Source of the DNA: Candidatus Brevefilum sp.
GTDB lineage: Bacteria > Chloroflexota > Anaerolineae > Anaerolineales > Anaerolineaceae
NCBI GenBank assembly: GCA_019428905.1
Contig: JAHYJN010000025.1
Location: 1-39,871, forward strand
Length of the DNA stretch: 39,871 nucleotides
Direction: 5' to 3'
Shown here: one piece after another, positions 17,900-26,324 of the stretch
How the letters are laid out: the number at the start of each line of letters is the position of its first letter
How positions within the stretch are numbered: the stretch's first letter is position 1
Notes under the pieces: generated by a model
What the model was told of the DNA's origin: nothing
The model's input: only the letters and a program-made list of their open reading frames with translations
Database searches by the model: none
Program-made: the position numbers and the translations under genes

Positions 17900-17998
17900 C
17901 CGTCACAGCTCCTGTGCTCAGCTGACCTTGTCACATCCTTAGTATAGCTTCTTTTTCCATTTGCGTGATTTGCGAAAAGGACGATTGTCGCGATGAGG

Positions 17999-18646
17999 CT
18001 ACCGCTCACCGCGCACTTCAGCCTGTAATTGCTGATAAAACCCCACCATATAGGCATGGCGTGCTTCAGCCAAGACCCTGCCGCTTTCGGTGAATAGGCG
18101 TCCTTTGACATTACGCAGCTTGAACAGGAATTCATGGTAGGAGGAATGGGGCTCGCCAGGCACTTTTACCCTGGTTTTGAGAAACTGATCAGAGGGTTCA
18201 GCATACACGGGCTGACCGTCCAGGGCGGCATAGGCAATTGTCCGGGCGGTTCCAATCGCCCCTAACACGTCCAGCTTATCCGCGTCAAACAGCACCTTTG
18301 CCTCCAAACTCCCAGGCGCTTCATCCTGGTTGCGAAAGCGATGCGTGCGGATGCAGTGCTGAACCGCCTGGATTTGCTCCGGGTTCCAGCCTTTTTCACG
18401 CAACACCTGGCCGGCAAATTCCGCCGAGGTGAGATGATGCTCCGCGCGCAGCTCACCTCCACCGCCGGGCGCGCTCCCGCACGAATCATGCAGCAGCGCT
18501 GCAGCCCGCACAATCACCAGGTCTGCCCCTTCAGCTTGTGCCAGGCGTTCAGCCAGGCGGTAAACCCGCAAGACATGATCAAAATCATGCACTGGGTCAT
18601 CACTGCTGTACCAACTGCGTGCGTCTTGGATAGTCACTTGCTCCAT
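17999..18646 (-). CDS. HD-domain phosphohydrolase
   Basis: A 215-residue protein with HD-superfamily metal ligands: His in HDFDHVLRVYRLAERLA (near 20), HD in AALLHDS (about 55-57) and a distal Asp in KVLFDADKLDVLGAIGTAR. The small, single-domain architecture is like the YedJ/YfbR-like group of phosphohydrolases; the substrate is unknown (nucleotides are typical). The frame extends 5 codons upstream to a TTG at 18661, but I prefer ATG 18646. It lies between the small membrane protein and the glycosyltransferase, with no clear functional link to either. Confidence 0.85.
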   Translation of the reverse strand: MEQVTIQDARSWYSSDDPVHDFDHVLRVYRLAERLAQAEGADLVIVRAAALLHDSCGSAPGGGGELRAEHHLTSAEFAGQVLREKGWNPEQIQAVQHCIRTHRFRNQDEAPGSLEAKVLFDADKLDVLGAIGTARTIAYAALDGQPVYAEPSDQFLKTRVKVPGEPHSSYHEFLFKLRNVKGRLFTESGRVLAEARHAYMVGFYQQLQAEVRGER

Positions 18647-18673
18647 AAATCCAGCTTTCAAATAAAATCTAGC

Positions 18674-18859
18674 TCAGTAAATGAAGACATCCAGCAAGCC
18701 TAAGAAATAACTCGCGACCAGGATCAGCGATAGTAAAATCAACGCCACACGAGCCATCCTCCAGGCAAACTTGAGGACCCAACGCAGAAATAAGGCGCCT
18801 GCCAGTAAGACCATCCCAGCCAAAGCCAGTGAACCCATGTTTTGAAAGATATGTCCCAT
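18674..18859 (-). CDS. Small membrane protein, function unknown
   Basis: This 61-residue reading frame has two hydrophobic segments (about 8-25 and 37-58) separated by a basic loop (FLRWVLKFAWRMAR), as expected of a real two-helix inner-membrane protein. It fills the gap between hutI and the HD gene on the same strand, with its stop only 27 bases before the HD start. No clear ribosome site is visible before ATG 18859; GTG 18871 is an alternative. I do not recognise the family. Confidence 0.45.
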   Translation of the reverse strand: MGHIFQNMGSLALAGMVLLAGALFLRWVLKFAWRMARVALILLSLILVASYFLGLLDVFIY

Positions 18860-18899
18860 CGTAATCAGCACCGGTCAGGATTGTGATTTCAGGCACAGG

Positions 18900-20174
18900 T
18901 TAATTGACCGGGTAGATCCTGCCCTGTTTAATCACATGGGATACAAGATTGGTGCCGAAACGGTAGCCCAAATGCTGGTAATGGTTCACATCAAGAATCA
19001 GTAAATCCGCCTGTTTACCCGGTTCAATCGATCCGAGGGTATCCTGACGCTGCAGGGCTGCTGCTGCGTTGATCGTCGCGGCGGCAATTGCCTGGGCCGG
19101 GGTCAAACGCATCTTGCGACAAGCCAAGGCCAAAATAAACTGCATTGATTCGCACCAGCTGGTGCCGGGGTTGATGTCTGTTGCCAGCGCCAGGGTGCCG
19201 CCCGCCTGCAGGATCGCCTGGGCAGGGGTGTATTCCGCCTCGTTCAACCCAAAGGGCGTACCCGGCAGCGAAACAGCCACGGTCTGTGATGATGCCAGCG
19301 CACGAATATCATCGGGTGAGGTTTTTACCAGGTGGTCGGCAGATGCCGCCCCCAGTTCAGCTGCCAGGGCAGCGCCGCCCAGGTTTTCAAACTCATCGGC
19401 GTGGATCTTGAGTGGGAAGCCCAAACCTTGTGCTGCTTCCAAAATCCGGCGAGATTGCGCCAGGTCGAAAGCGCCCCGCTCGCAAAACACATCCACGAAC
19501 GGCAGACGCTGGTCGGGAACCTCGTGGTACCACCAGTCATGGATGCCGGGAAGCATCTCTTTACACAGTAGGTCCACATACGCCTCAGTGCGTCCCTGGT
19601 ATTCAGGGGGGACAGCATGCGCGCCTAAAAAGGTGGGGACGAGTTCCATCGGACCTTCCCGGTTCAGCGCCAGGATGGCCTGCAGTTGTTTGATTTCACT
19701 TTCAAGGGTCAGCCCGTAACCTGTTTTCACCTCCATGGTGGTCGTCCCATGACGGAAGGCCTCGCGGGCGCGCGGGCGGGTTTGTGAAACCAGTTCCTCT
19801 ATGCTAGCCGCACGTGTCGCCCGCACGGTGGAAAGAATCCCACCGCCCATCGCCAGGATCTCCATATAGGTCTTGCCCTCCAAGCGCAGGGTGAACTCAT
19901 CGGCGCGATCTCCAGCCCATACCAAATGGGTATGCGGATCCACAAAACCCGGCATCACGATTTTACCGTGTGCATCAAAGCGCTCGGCTTGAGGATAGGC
20001 TTTGAGCAAGTCCGTACTGCGCCCAACCGCCAAGATCTGGGCACCCTGAATCACCACCGCGCCCTGTTCAATCAGCCCCAGGTCTCCCAATGCCTGACCG
20101 CGCTGCGGCCCGCCAGCCAGGGTCAGAAGCTGGCCGGCATGGTGTACGATCAAGATTTCCATCGTGTGTGTCAT
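18900..20174 (-). CDS. hutI: Imidazolonepropionase
   Basis: The 424-residue amidohydrolase matches the family length. It hydrolyses 4-imidazolone-5-propanoate to N-formimino-glutamate in histidine degradation. Visible metal and substrate motifs are FVDPHTHLVWAG (HxH), KIHADEFENLGGAALAAELGAASADHL, and ATDINPGTSWCESM; the GGGILSTVRATR segment is characteristic of HutI. The start may be ATG 20174 or 20162; AGAGG abuts the first. The other histidine-utilisation genes (hutH, hutU, hutG/ftcD) are not in this window, so it is isolated from its pathway. Confidence 0.95.
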   Translation of the reverse strand: MTHTMEILIVHHAGQLLTLAGGPQRGQALGDLGLIEQGAVVIQGAQILAVGRSTDLLKAYPQAERFDAHGKIVMPGFVDPHTHLVWAGDRADEFTLRLEGKTYMEILAMGGGILSTVRATRAASIEELVSQTRPRAREAFRHGTTTMEVKTGYGLTLESEIKQLQAILALNREGPMELVPTFLGAHAVPPEYQGRTEAYVDLLCKEMLPGIHDWWYHEVPDQRLPFVDVFCERGAFDLAQSRRILEAAQGLGFPLKIHADEFENLGGAALAAELGAASADHLVKTSPDDIRALASSQTVAVSLPGTPFGLNEAEYTPAQAILQAGGTLALATDINPGTSWCESMQFILALACRKMRLTPAQAIAAATINAAAALQRQDTLGSIEPGKQADLLILDVNHYQHLGYRFGTNLVSHVIKQGRIYPVN

Positions 20175-20186
20175 CCTCTATAACGA

Positions 20187-20909
20187 TTATACCAACGGCC
20201 AGGGATACGCACGCCGGTCTTCCGGTGGCAGGGGAAAGGTCCCACTGGCCACCAACGCCTGGGCGCGCTGTTGCAGGGCATCAATCTCTACCCGCAACAG
20301 GTGTGGACGCAGGGCACGATGCAGCGCCTCACCCGGAGATAATGCTGGGATGAAGTGCTTAAGATCCTGTAAGAGCTCAGGCGGAATGACCTCCCCGGCA
20401 AAATCCCAGATCACGGTGCGCAGTTTGTCCTCAACATGGAAGCTGAGCCCATGATCGATCAGGAACAGCTCACCCTGCGGGTCAATCAGCAGGTGACCAG
20501 CCTTGCGGTCAGCATTGTTGATTAACAGGTCAAACAGCATCACTTGGGGCAGGTGCTGACGCTGGCTTACATTGAAATTGAAATAATGTAATTCCGGGTC
20601 ATGCTCGATGAACAACTGGACCGAGCCCGGGCCCATGGGTGAGCCTTTTTCCCTGAAGACCGTCGGCGGCACCAGGTTCCAGCCCAAAGCTTCACTGACC
20701 AAAAAAGCGGCTACTTCCCGACGGGCCAGGGTTTGATCTGGGAAATCCCACAACGGGCGCTCTCCACGCACAGGTTTATACACCGCTTTGAGGGTCTGCC
20801 GCCTGAACTGGCACACCACCATAAAGGTGTAGTTGGACCCATAGATAAACTGGCCTTCCAGCCGCAGGCTGCCAGACTGCAAGGCTAACAGGATTTCATC
20901 TTTATTCAT
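20187..20909 (-). CDS. SCO1664-family protein (PI3/4-kinase-like fold)
   Basis: This 240-residue protein belongs to the SCO1664 family: GSNYTFMVVCQFRRQTLKAVYKPVRGERPLWDFP, then REVAAFLVSEALGWNLVPPTV, and FDLLINNADRKAGHLL with FLIDHGLSFHVEDKLRTVIWDF. The NNADRK and DHG motifs resemble the catalytic Asn/Asp and metal Asp of phosphatidylinositol-kinase-like folds, so a kinase-like activity is plausible but unproven. I choose ATG 20909; the open frame runs to 21029 but overlaps the upstream gene. It starts 13 bases after the DUF3090-like gene. These two families are known as neighbours, usually with a phosphomutase-like third gene that is absent here. Confidence 0.88.
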   Translation of the reverse strand: MNKDEILLALQSGSLRLEGQFIYGSNYTFMVVCQFRRQTLKAVYKPVRGERPLWDFPDQTLARREVAAFLVSEALGWNLVPPTVFREKGSPMGPGSVQLFIEHDPELHYFNFNVSQRQHLPQVMLFDLLINNADRKAGHLLIDPQGELFLIDHGLSFHVEDKLRTVIWDFAGEVIPPELLQDLKHFIPALSPGEALHRALRPHLLRVEIDALQQRAQALVASGTFPLPPEDRRAYPWPLV

Positions 20910-20922
20910 GCTGCTATGTCTT

Positions 20923-21465
20923 TCAGGGGGTGGTTTTGTGCCCGTTGTTTTTGGGTGAAAATTCCCCGGGGGGCAGAATAGGCTCGCCCGTCGACGGCCA
21001 AACCGGGCGCCCGCGGCTAGCAAGCTCAATGCCCCAGCGGCCCATCGCCCACAGCTGGGAGCGGGTACACCAAAAACGCACCTCGCTCAGGTTTTCCTCA
21101 TCCCCTGATTCAGTCAACCCCGTAGGGACTTCCTTGGCGATCAGAATTAACAGGTCTTGTTCTTGGTCATACCCCAGGCTTAATTCGCCCACACGGAACA
21201 AGGGGTCCAGGGGCGGCTCAAGGATCATCTCATCTTCGTCGTACTCCGGTGTGGCTTCGGCTAGATCCGACGCTTTTTCTTCCAATTCAACCATCAGGTT
21301 TTCGATAGCCAGGGCTAGGGTTTGGATTTGGAACTTTTCCACCAATAACGTGATCACCTGGTCAGGGCTTCTGCCCTGCAGGTAAAAAACACGCTCACCT
21401 GGCTGACCAATGGCGTCAACTGTGATGTGGGTTATGGGGTGCAAATCGATGTTTATCCGTGCCAT
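20923..21465 (-). CDS. DUF3090-family protein with altered C-terminal motif
   Basis: This 180-residue protein has the DUF3090 pattern: an N-terminal region with GQPGERVFYLQGRSPDQVITLLVEKFQIQTLA, an acidic middle (EYDEDEMILEPPLDPLFRVGELSLGYD), and the terminal GRPVWPSTGEPILPPGEFSPKNNGH. In the family as I recall it, that last segment is a Cys-rich zinc-ribbon-like motif (CPxCG...GHxCPRxNG). Here the cysteine positions hold W, T and S, and the His holds E. It therefore has probably lost metal binding. The function of the family is unknown; it travels with the SCO1664-like gene directly downstream. Confidence 0.87.
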   Translation of the reverse strand: MARINIDLHPITHITVDAIGQPGERVFYLQGRSPDQVITLLVEKFQIQTLALAIENLMVELEEKASDLAEATPEYDEDEMILEPPLDPLFRVGELSLGYDQEQDLLILIAKEVPTGLTESGDEENLSEVRFWCTRSQLWAMGRWGIELASRGRPVWPSTGEPILPPGEFSPKNNGHKTTP

Positions 21466-21554
21466 GCCTCTGATCCATTCTGTTGATTCGATTGGATTTT
21501 ACCAGAATTAGGTTGTGTTGGTTAGCAAACATATGACAACCAAACAGCCTGCCA

Positions 21555-24500
21555 TTATGGCAGTTGGGCAATATCAATATTGTTGTCTCCCATCAACCCC
21601 CGCAATTTATGGATCAAAGTGTCCGTCAGCCCGGTGGTGACATTCGGAAAACTGATCTCATAACTAATGCCGTTCTCCCTAACGCGGAAGGCAAACAGGT
21701 CTCGCCCAGGGCGTGAGATCAAGATGCCGTGGATGCGGCGCAAGCGCCGCACATCTTGCAGCTTATCACCGCACGAATCCAGGGTGATGTAAATACAGCG
21801 TGGTTTTTGGTCCGGCTGCGGCAGCGGCTCGGGTTTGGGCAGGGGCGATTTGAGCACATGAAAGCCGACGGGGGGCGGTTGCTCACGCACTTGCGCTGAA
21901 CTAGTTTGGGACGGTGGATCTATATCGAGTAAGTAATCCCCACCTTCAGAGAGGTCCGCTGACGGTGAAGGGTTGTCCAGTGCGCTGTTTGTCACCCCGT
22001 CTGGCGTCCCTGATTCTCCTCCATCGGCAGCTGCTGAATCGCTTCCGCCAGGGGTATCTTCTTGAGGGCTTGGTGACTTGTCCTTCGGGGGGCTGACAGG
22101 TTTGATATCATCCTCTGGGAGCTGGGGTAAAAAATCCTCTAATAAATCATCGTCCAGGTCAACGCCAAGCCCGCTGCTTAAAGATGAGCCATTGTGCGGT
22201 GACTGATCCGTGAAATCCACCTCGAGGTCATCAAGCGAAACAGGCGTCAGCTTATCGACCAGCACCTTGGGATCACCCTGGACGGTATCCAGCCGGCCCT
22301 CCGCTAAAAGGACCCTGTCCATGTCCACCAAGTGGTAGACCTTTTCCCAGGTCTGCGGGAAGATCACCAGGTCAATCTTGCCAAATAGGTCCTCCAGGGT
22401 GACAAACCCCATGCTGTTGCCATTTTTGGTCTGGTGTTGCCGGAAACGATCAACCATACCCGCGACAGTGACCGCTTCCTTCTCACCGGCCTCCGCCAAT
22501 TGATGGGAGAAATGGGTCACTTGCTCCGTCAGTGTCTTTTGGTAGGGGCTGAGGGGATGATCTGAGACATACAAACCGATCAGCTCACGCTCCCAGGATA
22601 ATTCCTCGCGTTTATTGGGACACGCCAGCTCTTCAATCACGATCGTATCATCAATCGTGTCCGAGGCATCAAACAGCATCAACTGCCCTGCCTCTTTGGC
22701 GCGGAAGTAGCTGCTGCTGACCGCAACAACACAATCCAGACCGTTGAGCAAAGCCTGGCGTGAGCCAAACGAATCAAGGCTGCCGACTTTGATCAGGCAT
22801 TCCAGCGGACGGCGTCCCAGCTGGCGCAGGTCGACGCAATGGGCAAAATCCGTCAGGTCCGCAAAGGGACCCTCTGCCCGCGCTTCCAGGATCAGGTTGA
22901 CCGGATTCTGACCGACATTCTTAATCGCACCCAAGCCAAAGCGGATGGCAGGGCCTTTCCCCACGCGGTCTTCGATGGTGAAGTCATAACCGCTGGTGTT
23001 CACGTCCGGGGGCAGAACGTCGATCCCTAATGACCGGCAGTCCGCTACATAAGCCGCCACCTTGGCGATGTCGTTCTTCCATGCGGAGAGGAGCGCCGTC
23101 ATGTACTCAATCGGATAATGGTATTTCAAGTACCCGGTTTGCACCGCGATCACCCCGTAATCGGCAGCATGGCTTTTATTGAACCCGTAGCGGGCGAACT
23201 CTTCCCAATCATGGAAGATCTGTTCAGCATCCCCCTGGCTAACATGGCTGTGTGCCTGGGCGCCCTCGATGAAGCGCTTGCGATGCTCTTTAAGCTTGTC
23301 TTCCTGCTTTTTGGCGATCGCCTTGCGCAAGCTATCGGCATCGCTGGCTTCATAGCCCGCCAGCTGCATAGCAGCTTGCATAATTTGTTCCTGGTAGATT
23401 GGGATGCCAAAGGTGTCTTTGAAAATCGGGATCAGTGCCGGGTGGCGATAGGTCGGTTTCTCCCTGTCGTGCATGCGGTTGATATACTGGGGGATGAACT
23501 GCATCGGCCCGGGCCGGTAGAGGGCGATCATCGCAATCACGTGGGCCAGCTCGCGCGGTTTCATCTCCGTGATATACCGGGTCATGCCCGTACCTTCCAG
23601 CTGGAACATGCCCGTGGTACGACCCTGGCTGATAAACTCAAACACCTGTGGGTCATCAATCGGGATCGAGCGCAAATCATAGTCCTTACCATGCCGTTTT
23701 TTGATCAGTTCACAGGCGCGTGACATAATTGTCAGCGTCACCAGGCCTAAGAAGTCCACCTTCAATAACCCAAGATCGTCGACCACCGACATTTCGTACT
23801 GGGTGATGACGTTGACCGGGTTATCTTCGCTGTGGCTGGTTGGCCGGTGCAGGGGAACATACTCGATGATCGGCTTATCGGTAATGATCACCCCTGCGGC
23901 ATGGGTACCGGCGTTGCGCACGGTGCCTTCCATTTTACTGGCGGTTTCAATCAGGTCATGATAATACCCATTCGATTCGTATAGGTTACTCAACTCTCCC
24001 GATTCATTCAACACCTCTTGAATGGTCACCGGCTTGCCCGGGATGGCTGGGATCAGTTTGGCCACCCGATCCACCTCAGAGATGGGGATATCCATCACAC
24101 GACCCACATCACGAATGGCTGCCCTCGCTCCCAACGTGCCAAAGGTGATGATCTGGGCCACCTTATCTTCACCATATTTTTCAGCGCAATACTGCATCAT
24201 CTCCGCCCGGCGGTCGTCCTGGAAGTCCAGGTCGATATCCGGCATGTTCACCCGCCCCTTTTGCAGGAAACGCTCAAACATCAGGTCATGTTCAAGGGGA
24301 TCAATCAAATTGATATCCAGCGCATAAGCCACCAGGGAACCCGCCGCTGAACCACGCGCGTTGTACCAGATACCCCCCTCCTGGGCGTGTTTGCACAGAT
24401 CCCATACGATCAAAAAGTAGGCGTCAAACCCCATCTCTTGGATCACTTCCAGCTCGTAATTCAAACGTTCGTGGATATCCGCATCGTGGGCACGCTCACC

Positions 24501-25427
24501 ATAAATACGGCCCAATCCCTGCTCACACAGGTGGCGCAGGTAGGTAGACGCCGTATACCCCTCAGGGACGGAGAACAGGGGCAGGTGGTAGCCAGAAGGT
24601 CTCAGGTCCACCTCGCACCTTTCAGCGATCATCAGGGTGTTTTCAATCGCGCCCGGGACATGCCCGAACAATGTGCGCATCTCATCAGGCGTGCGTAAAT
24701 AGTAGGTATCGTCATCCATCTTCATCCGGTCAGGGTCTGAAATCAGGCTGCCGGTTTGAATGGCCAGCAAGATATCCTGAAGGCGGGCATCTTCCTTATT
24801 GATGTAGTGCACATCATTGGCGGCAATGAAACGCACATCATACCGCTTGCCAAGCTCGATCAGGCGCTGGTTGGTCTGTGCCAAGCCCTGCACCGCGTGG
24901 GATTGCAGTTCGATAAAGAACCGCTCACGCCCAAACACCTCCAGGTACCATGCCAGGGATTCTTCTGCCCGTTCGATGTCGTTGTTCAACAACGCCCGGG
25001 GGATTTCCCCTGAAAGGCAGCCTGAAGTGACGATCAACCCTTCATTGTGAGCCTGGAGAAAATCTCGGTCGATCCTGGGGCGGTAGTAGAATCCTTCAAG
25101 TTGGGAGGCTGAAGCGATCTTGAGCAAATTTCGATAGCCCGTCATGTTTTCGGCCAGCAGCAACAAATGCTTCGAACGTTTGTCGCGCAGCGAGTCACGG
25201 TCGGTCATTTTACGAGCAGCCAGGTAGGTTTCCAGCCCGATGATCGGCTTGATACCTGCCTTGATGGCGGCGTTGTAGAATTCCACCGTGCCATACATCG
25301 TGCCGTGGTCGGTCAGGGCGAGGGCAGGCATGCCAAGGGCTTTGGCGCGCGACACAAGCGGTTTGATCTGGCTGAATCCATCTAAGATGGAATAAGTGGA
25401 GTGGACATGAAGGTGAACAAAAGACAT
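21555..25427 (-). CDS. dnaE: DNA polymerase III alpha subunit
   Basis: The 1290-residue replicative polymerase begins with the PHP domain (HVHS at 7-10, ALTDHG at 37-42, NDVHYI near 204), whose metal ligands look intact, so proofreading or pyrophosphatase activity is possible. The polymerase palm has ARGSAAGSLVAY (357-368) and the catalytic PDIDLDF (396-402). A C-terminal OB fold lies at about 984-1060. An acidic, Pro/Ser-rich linker (about 1083-1205) then precedes a terminal domain (about 1206-1290). That linker and the final domain are unusual for DnaE of E. coli type, in which the tau-binding region follows directly. No Shine-Dalgarno site is seen before ATG 25427. It may lead the minus-strand run downstream, 89 bases before the DUF3090-like gene. 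Confidence 0.96.
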   Translation of the reverse strand: MSFVHLHVHSTYSILDGFSQIKPLVSRAKALGMPALALTDHGTMYGTVEFYNAAIKAGIKPIIGLETYLAARKMTDRDSLRDKRSKHLLLLAENMTGYRNLLKIASASQLEGFYYRPRIDRDFLQAHNEGLIVTSGCLSGEIPRALLNNDIERAEESLAWYLEVFGRERFFIELQSHAVQGLAQTNQRLIELGKRYDVRFIAANDVHYINKEDARLQDILLAIQTGSLISDPDRMKMDDDTYYLRTPDEMRTLFGHVPGAIENTLMIAERCEVDLRPSGYHLPLFSVPEGYTASTYLRHLCEQGLGRIYGERAHDADIHERLNYELEVIQEMGFDAYFLIVWDLCKHAQEGGIWYNARGSAAGSLVAYALDINLIDPLEHDLMFERFLQKGRVNMPDIDLDFQDDRRAEMMQYCAEKYGEDKVAQIITFGTLGARAAIRDVGRVMDIPISEVDRVAKLIPAIPGKPVTIQEVLNESGELSNLYESNGYYHDLIETASKMEGTVRNAGTHAAGVIITDKPIIEYVPLHRPTSHSEDNPVNVITQYEMSVVDDLGLLKVDFLGLVTLTIMSRACELIKKRHGKDYDLRSIPIDDPQVFEFISQGRTTGMFQLEGTGMTRYITEMKPRELAHVIAMIALYRPGPMQFIPQYINRMHDREKPTYRHPALIPIFKDTFGIPIYQEQIMQAAMQLAGYEASDADSLRKAIAKKQEDKLKEHRKRFIEGAQAHSHVSQGDAEQIFHDWEEFARYGFNKSHAADYGVIAVQTGYLKYHYPIEYMTALLSAWKNDIAKVAAYVADCRSLGIDVLPPDVNTSGYDFTIEDRVGKGPAIRFGLGAIKNVGQNPVNLILEARAEGPFADLTDFAHCVDLRQLGRRPLECLIKVGSLDSFGSRQALLNGLDCVVAVSSSYFRAKEAGQLMLFDASDTIDDTIVIEELACPNKREELSWERELIGLYVSDHPLSPYQKTLTEQVTHFSHQLAEAGEKEAVTVAGMVDRFRQHQTKNGNSMGFVTLEDLFGKIDLVIFPQTWEKVYHLVDMDRVLLAEGRLDTVQGDPKVLVDKLTPVSLDDLEVDFTDQSPHNGSSLSSGLGVDLDDDLLEDFLPQLPEDDIKPVSPPKDKSPSPQEDTPGGSDSAAADGGESGTPDGVTNSALDNPSPSADLSEGGDYLLDIDPPSQTSSAQVREQPPPVGFHVLKSPLPKPEPLPQPDQKPRCIYITLDSCGDKLQDVRRLRRIHGILISRPGRDLFAFRVRENGISYEISFPNVTTGLTDTLIHKLRGLMGDNNIDIAQLP

Positions 25428-25556
25428 AATAATATTTTTTTGGCGAGTGACCTGGTTAAAAATTGCGCCTTTGCTCTATTACCCGGTTCGAAGCCTGCTT
25501 CGCGAGACAAATGCGCTAAACCCATTATAGCACGTAGAAATCCAATGTTTCCAAAT

Positions 25557-25617
25557 CAGCCTTAAAAAGATTGAGTTTTTAAGGCTGAGGCACCCGCCCA
25601 TCATCGCCGGTGATGAT
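25557..25617 (-). terminator. Tandem hairpins after the zinc-ribbon membrane protein gene
   Basis: Two stem-loops lie in the 201-bp spacer before dnaE: CAGCCTTAAAAA/TTTTTAAGGCTG (25557-25587, 12-bp stem) and ATCATCGCC/GGTGATGAT (25600-25617, one G-T mismatch). Just past the stop at 25629, they probably end the upstream minus-strand transcript and separate it from dnaE. Confidence 0.5.
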
Positions 25618-25628
25618 TTTGATGGCAG

Positions 25629-26228
25629 CTATTGTTTAAGGTGACGCCTATCACTCCGCGTGAAGTAACTCAGGCTAGTGCCAAGCTGCTTTTTCCGTCC
25701 CTGGATCGCCACACGGTCGCGAGCTTCAGCCAGGGGCGTCTCGCCCGCTCTAACAGACCGAAAGAGGTCAAGAGCTGAAGCCCCGCCGGCAACCGACAGC
25801 AGCAGCAACAGGATTTCCAGCAGGACATGGGGAAAGAGCATGGCATCCACAAAAACCGGCACGATCACAAATAAATACACTGGGTAGGAGACTGCCAGCA
25901 GAACATGCACAAGGGCCTCACCACGCAGGTAACGCCGGGCACACACATCGCACACAAAATGGGACTCTGCCCCTAAGACCGATGTTTGCGGCATATAGGG
26001 CTGTTCCTTCCTGACGCGCTCACGCGGGCTGGTGATTTTTTTCGTGTAGGTAAATTCGCCGTGCGCGCCTGCCCGAGCCCCTCCGCAGCGGAGGCAGGGT
26101 TCAACCTCCGAAACCACACCGGGATGCGCTTCTTTGGCACGACGCAGCGTCTGGCAAGAAAAAAAAAGGGCACCGATCGGCATCAGGAGTGCGCTCAATA
26201 TGCGGATGATTTGGAGAAAAATAGCCAT
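25629..26228 (-). CDS. Zinc-ribbon-like membrane protein, function unknown
   Basis: This 199-residue protein has an N-terminal membrane helix (about 3-24), a soluble domain with two CxxC pairs (Cys45/48 in CLRCGG and Cys93/96 in CDVCARRY) that together could bind zinc, then two further helices (about 104-150) and a charged tail. I do not recognise the family. It lies between RNase J and dnaE on the same strand, with a terminator on each side, so it is probably transcribed alone from a promoter within 26229-26279. Confidence 0.65.
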   Translation of the reverse strand: MAIFLQIIRILSALLMPIGALFFSCQTLRRAKEAHPGVVSEVEPCLRCGGARAGAHGEFTYTKKITSPRERVRKEQPYMPQTSVLGAESHFVCDVCARRYLRGEALVHVLLAVSYPVYLFVIVPVFVDAMLFPHVLLEILLLLLSVAGGASALDLFRSVRAGETPLAEARDRVAIQGRKKQLGTSLSYFTRSDRRHLKQ

Positions 26229-26279
26229 CGAGTCGATTCCATCGCTAGGACTTATGGCGATTTTACCCTTAAATGAAAA

Positions 26280-26305
26280 CAGCGAAGTGTTTGATCACTT
26301 CGCTG
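26280..26305 (-). terminator. Intrinsic terminator of RNase J gene
   Basis: A perfect 10-bp stem (CAGCGAAGTG/CACTTCGCTG) with a 6-base loop lies 20 bases after the stop and is followed on the minus strand by TTTTCATTT. Confidence 0.8.
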
Positions 26306-26324
26306 CGATGTGCGAGTTCTAGAT

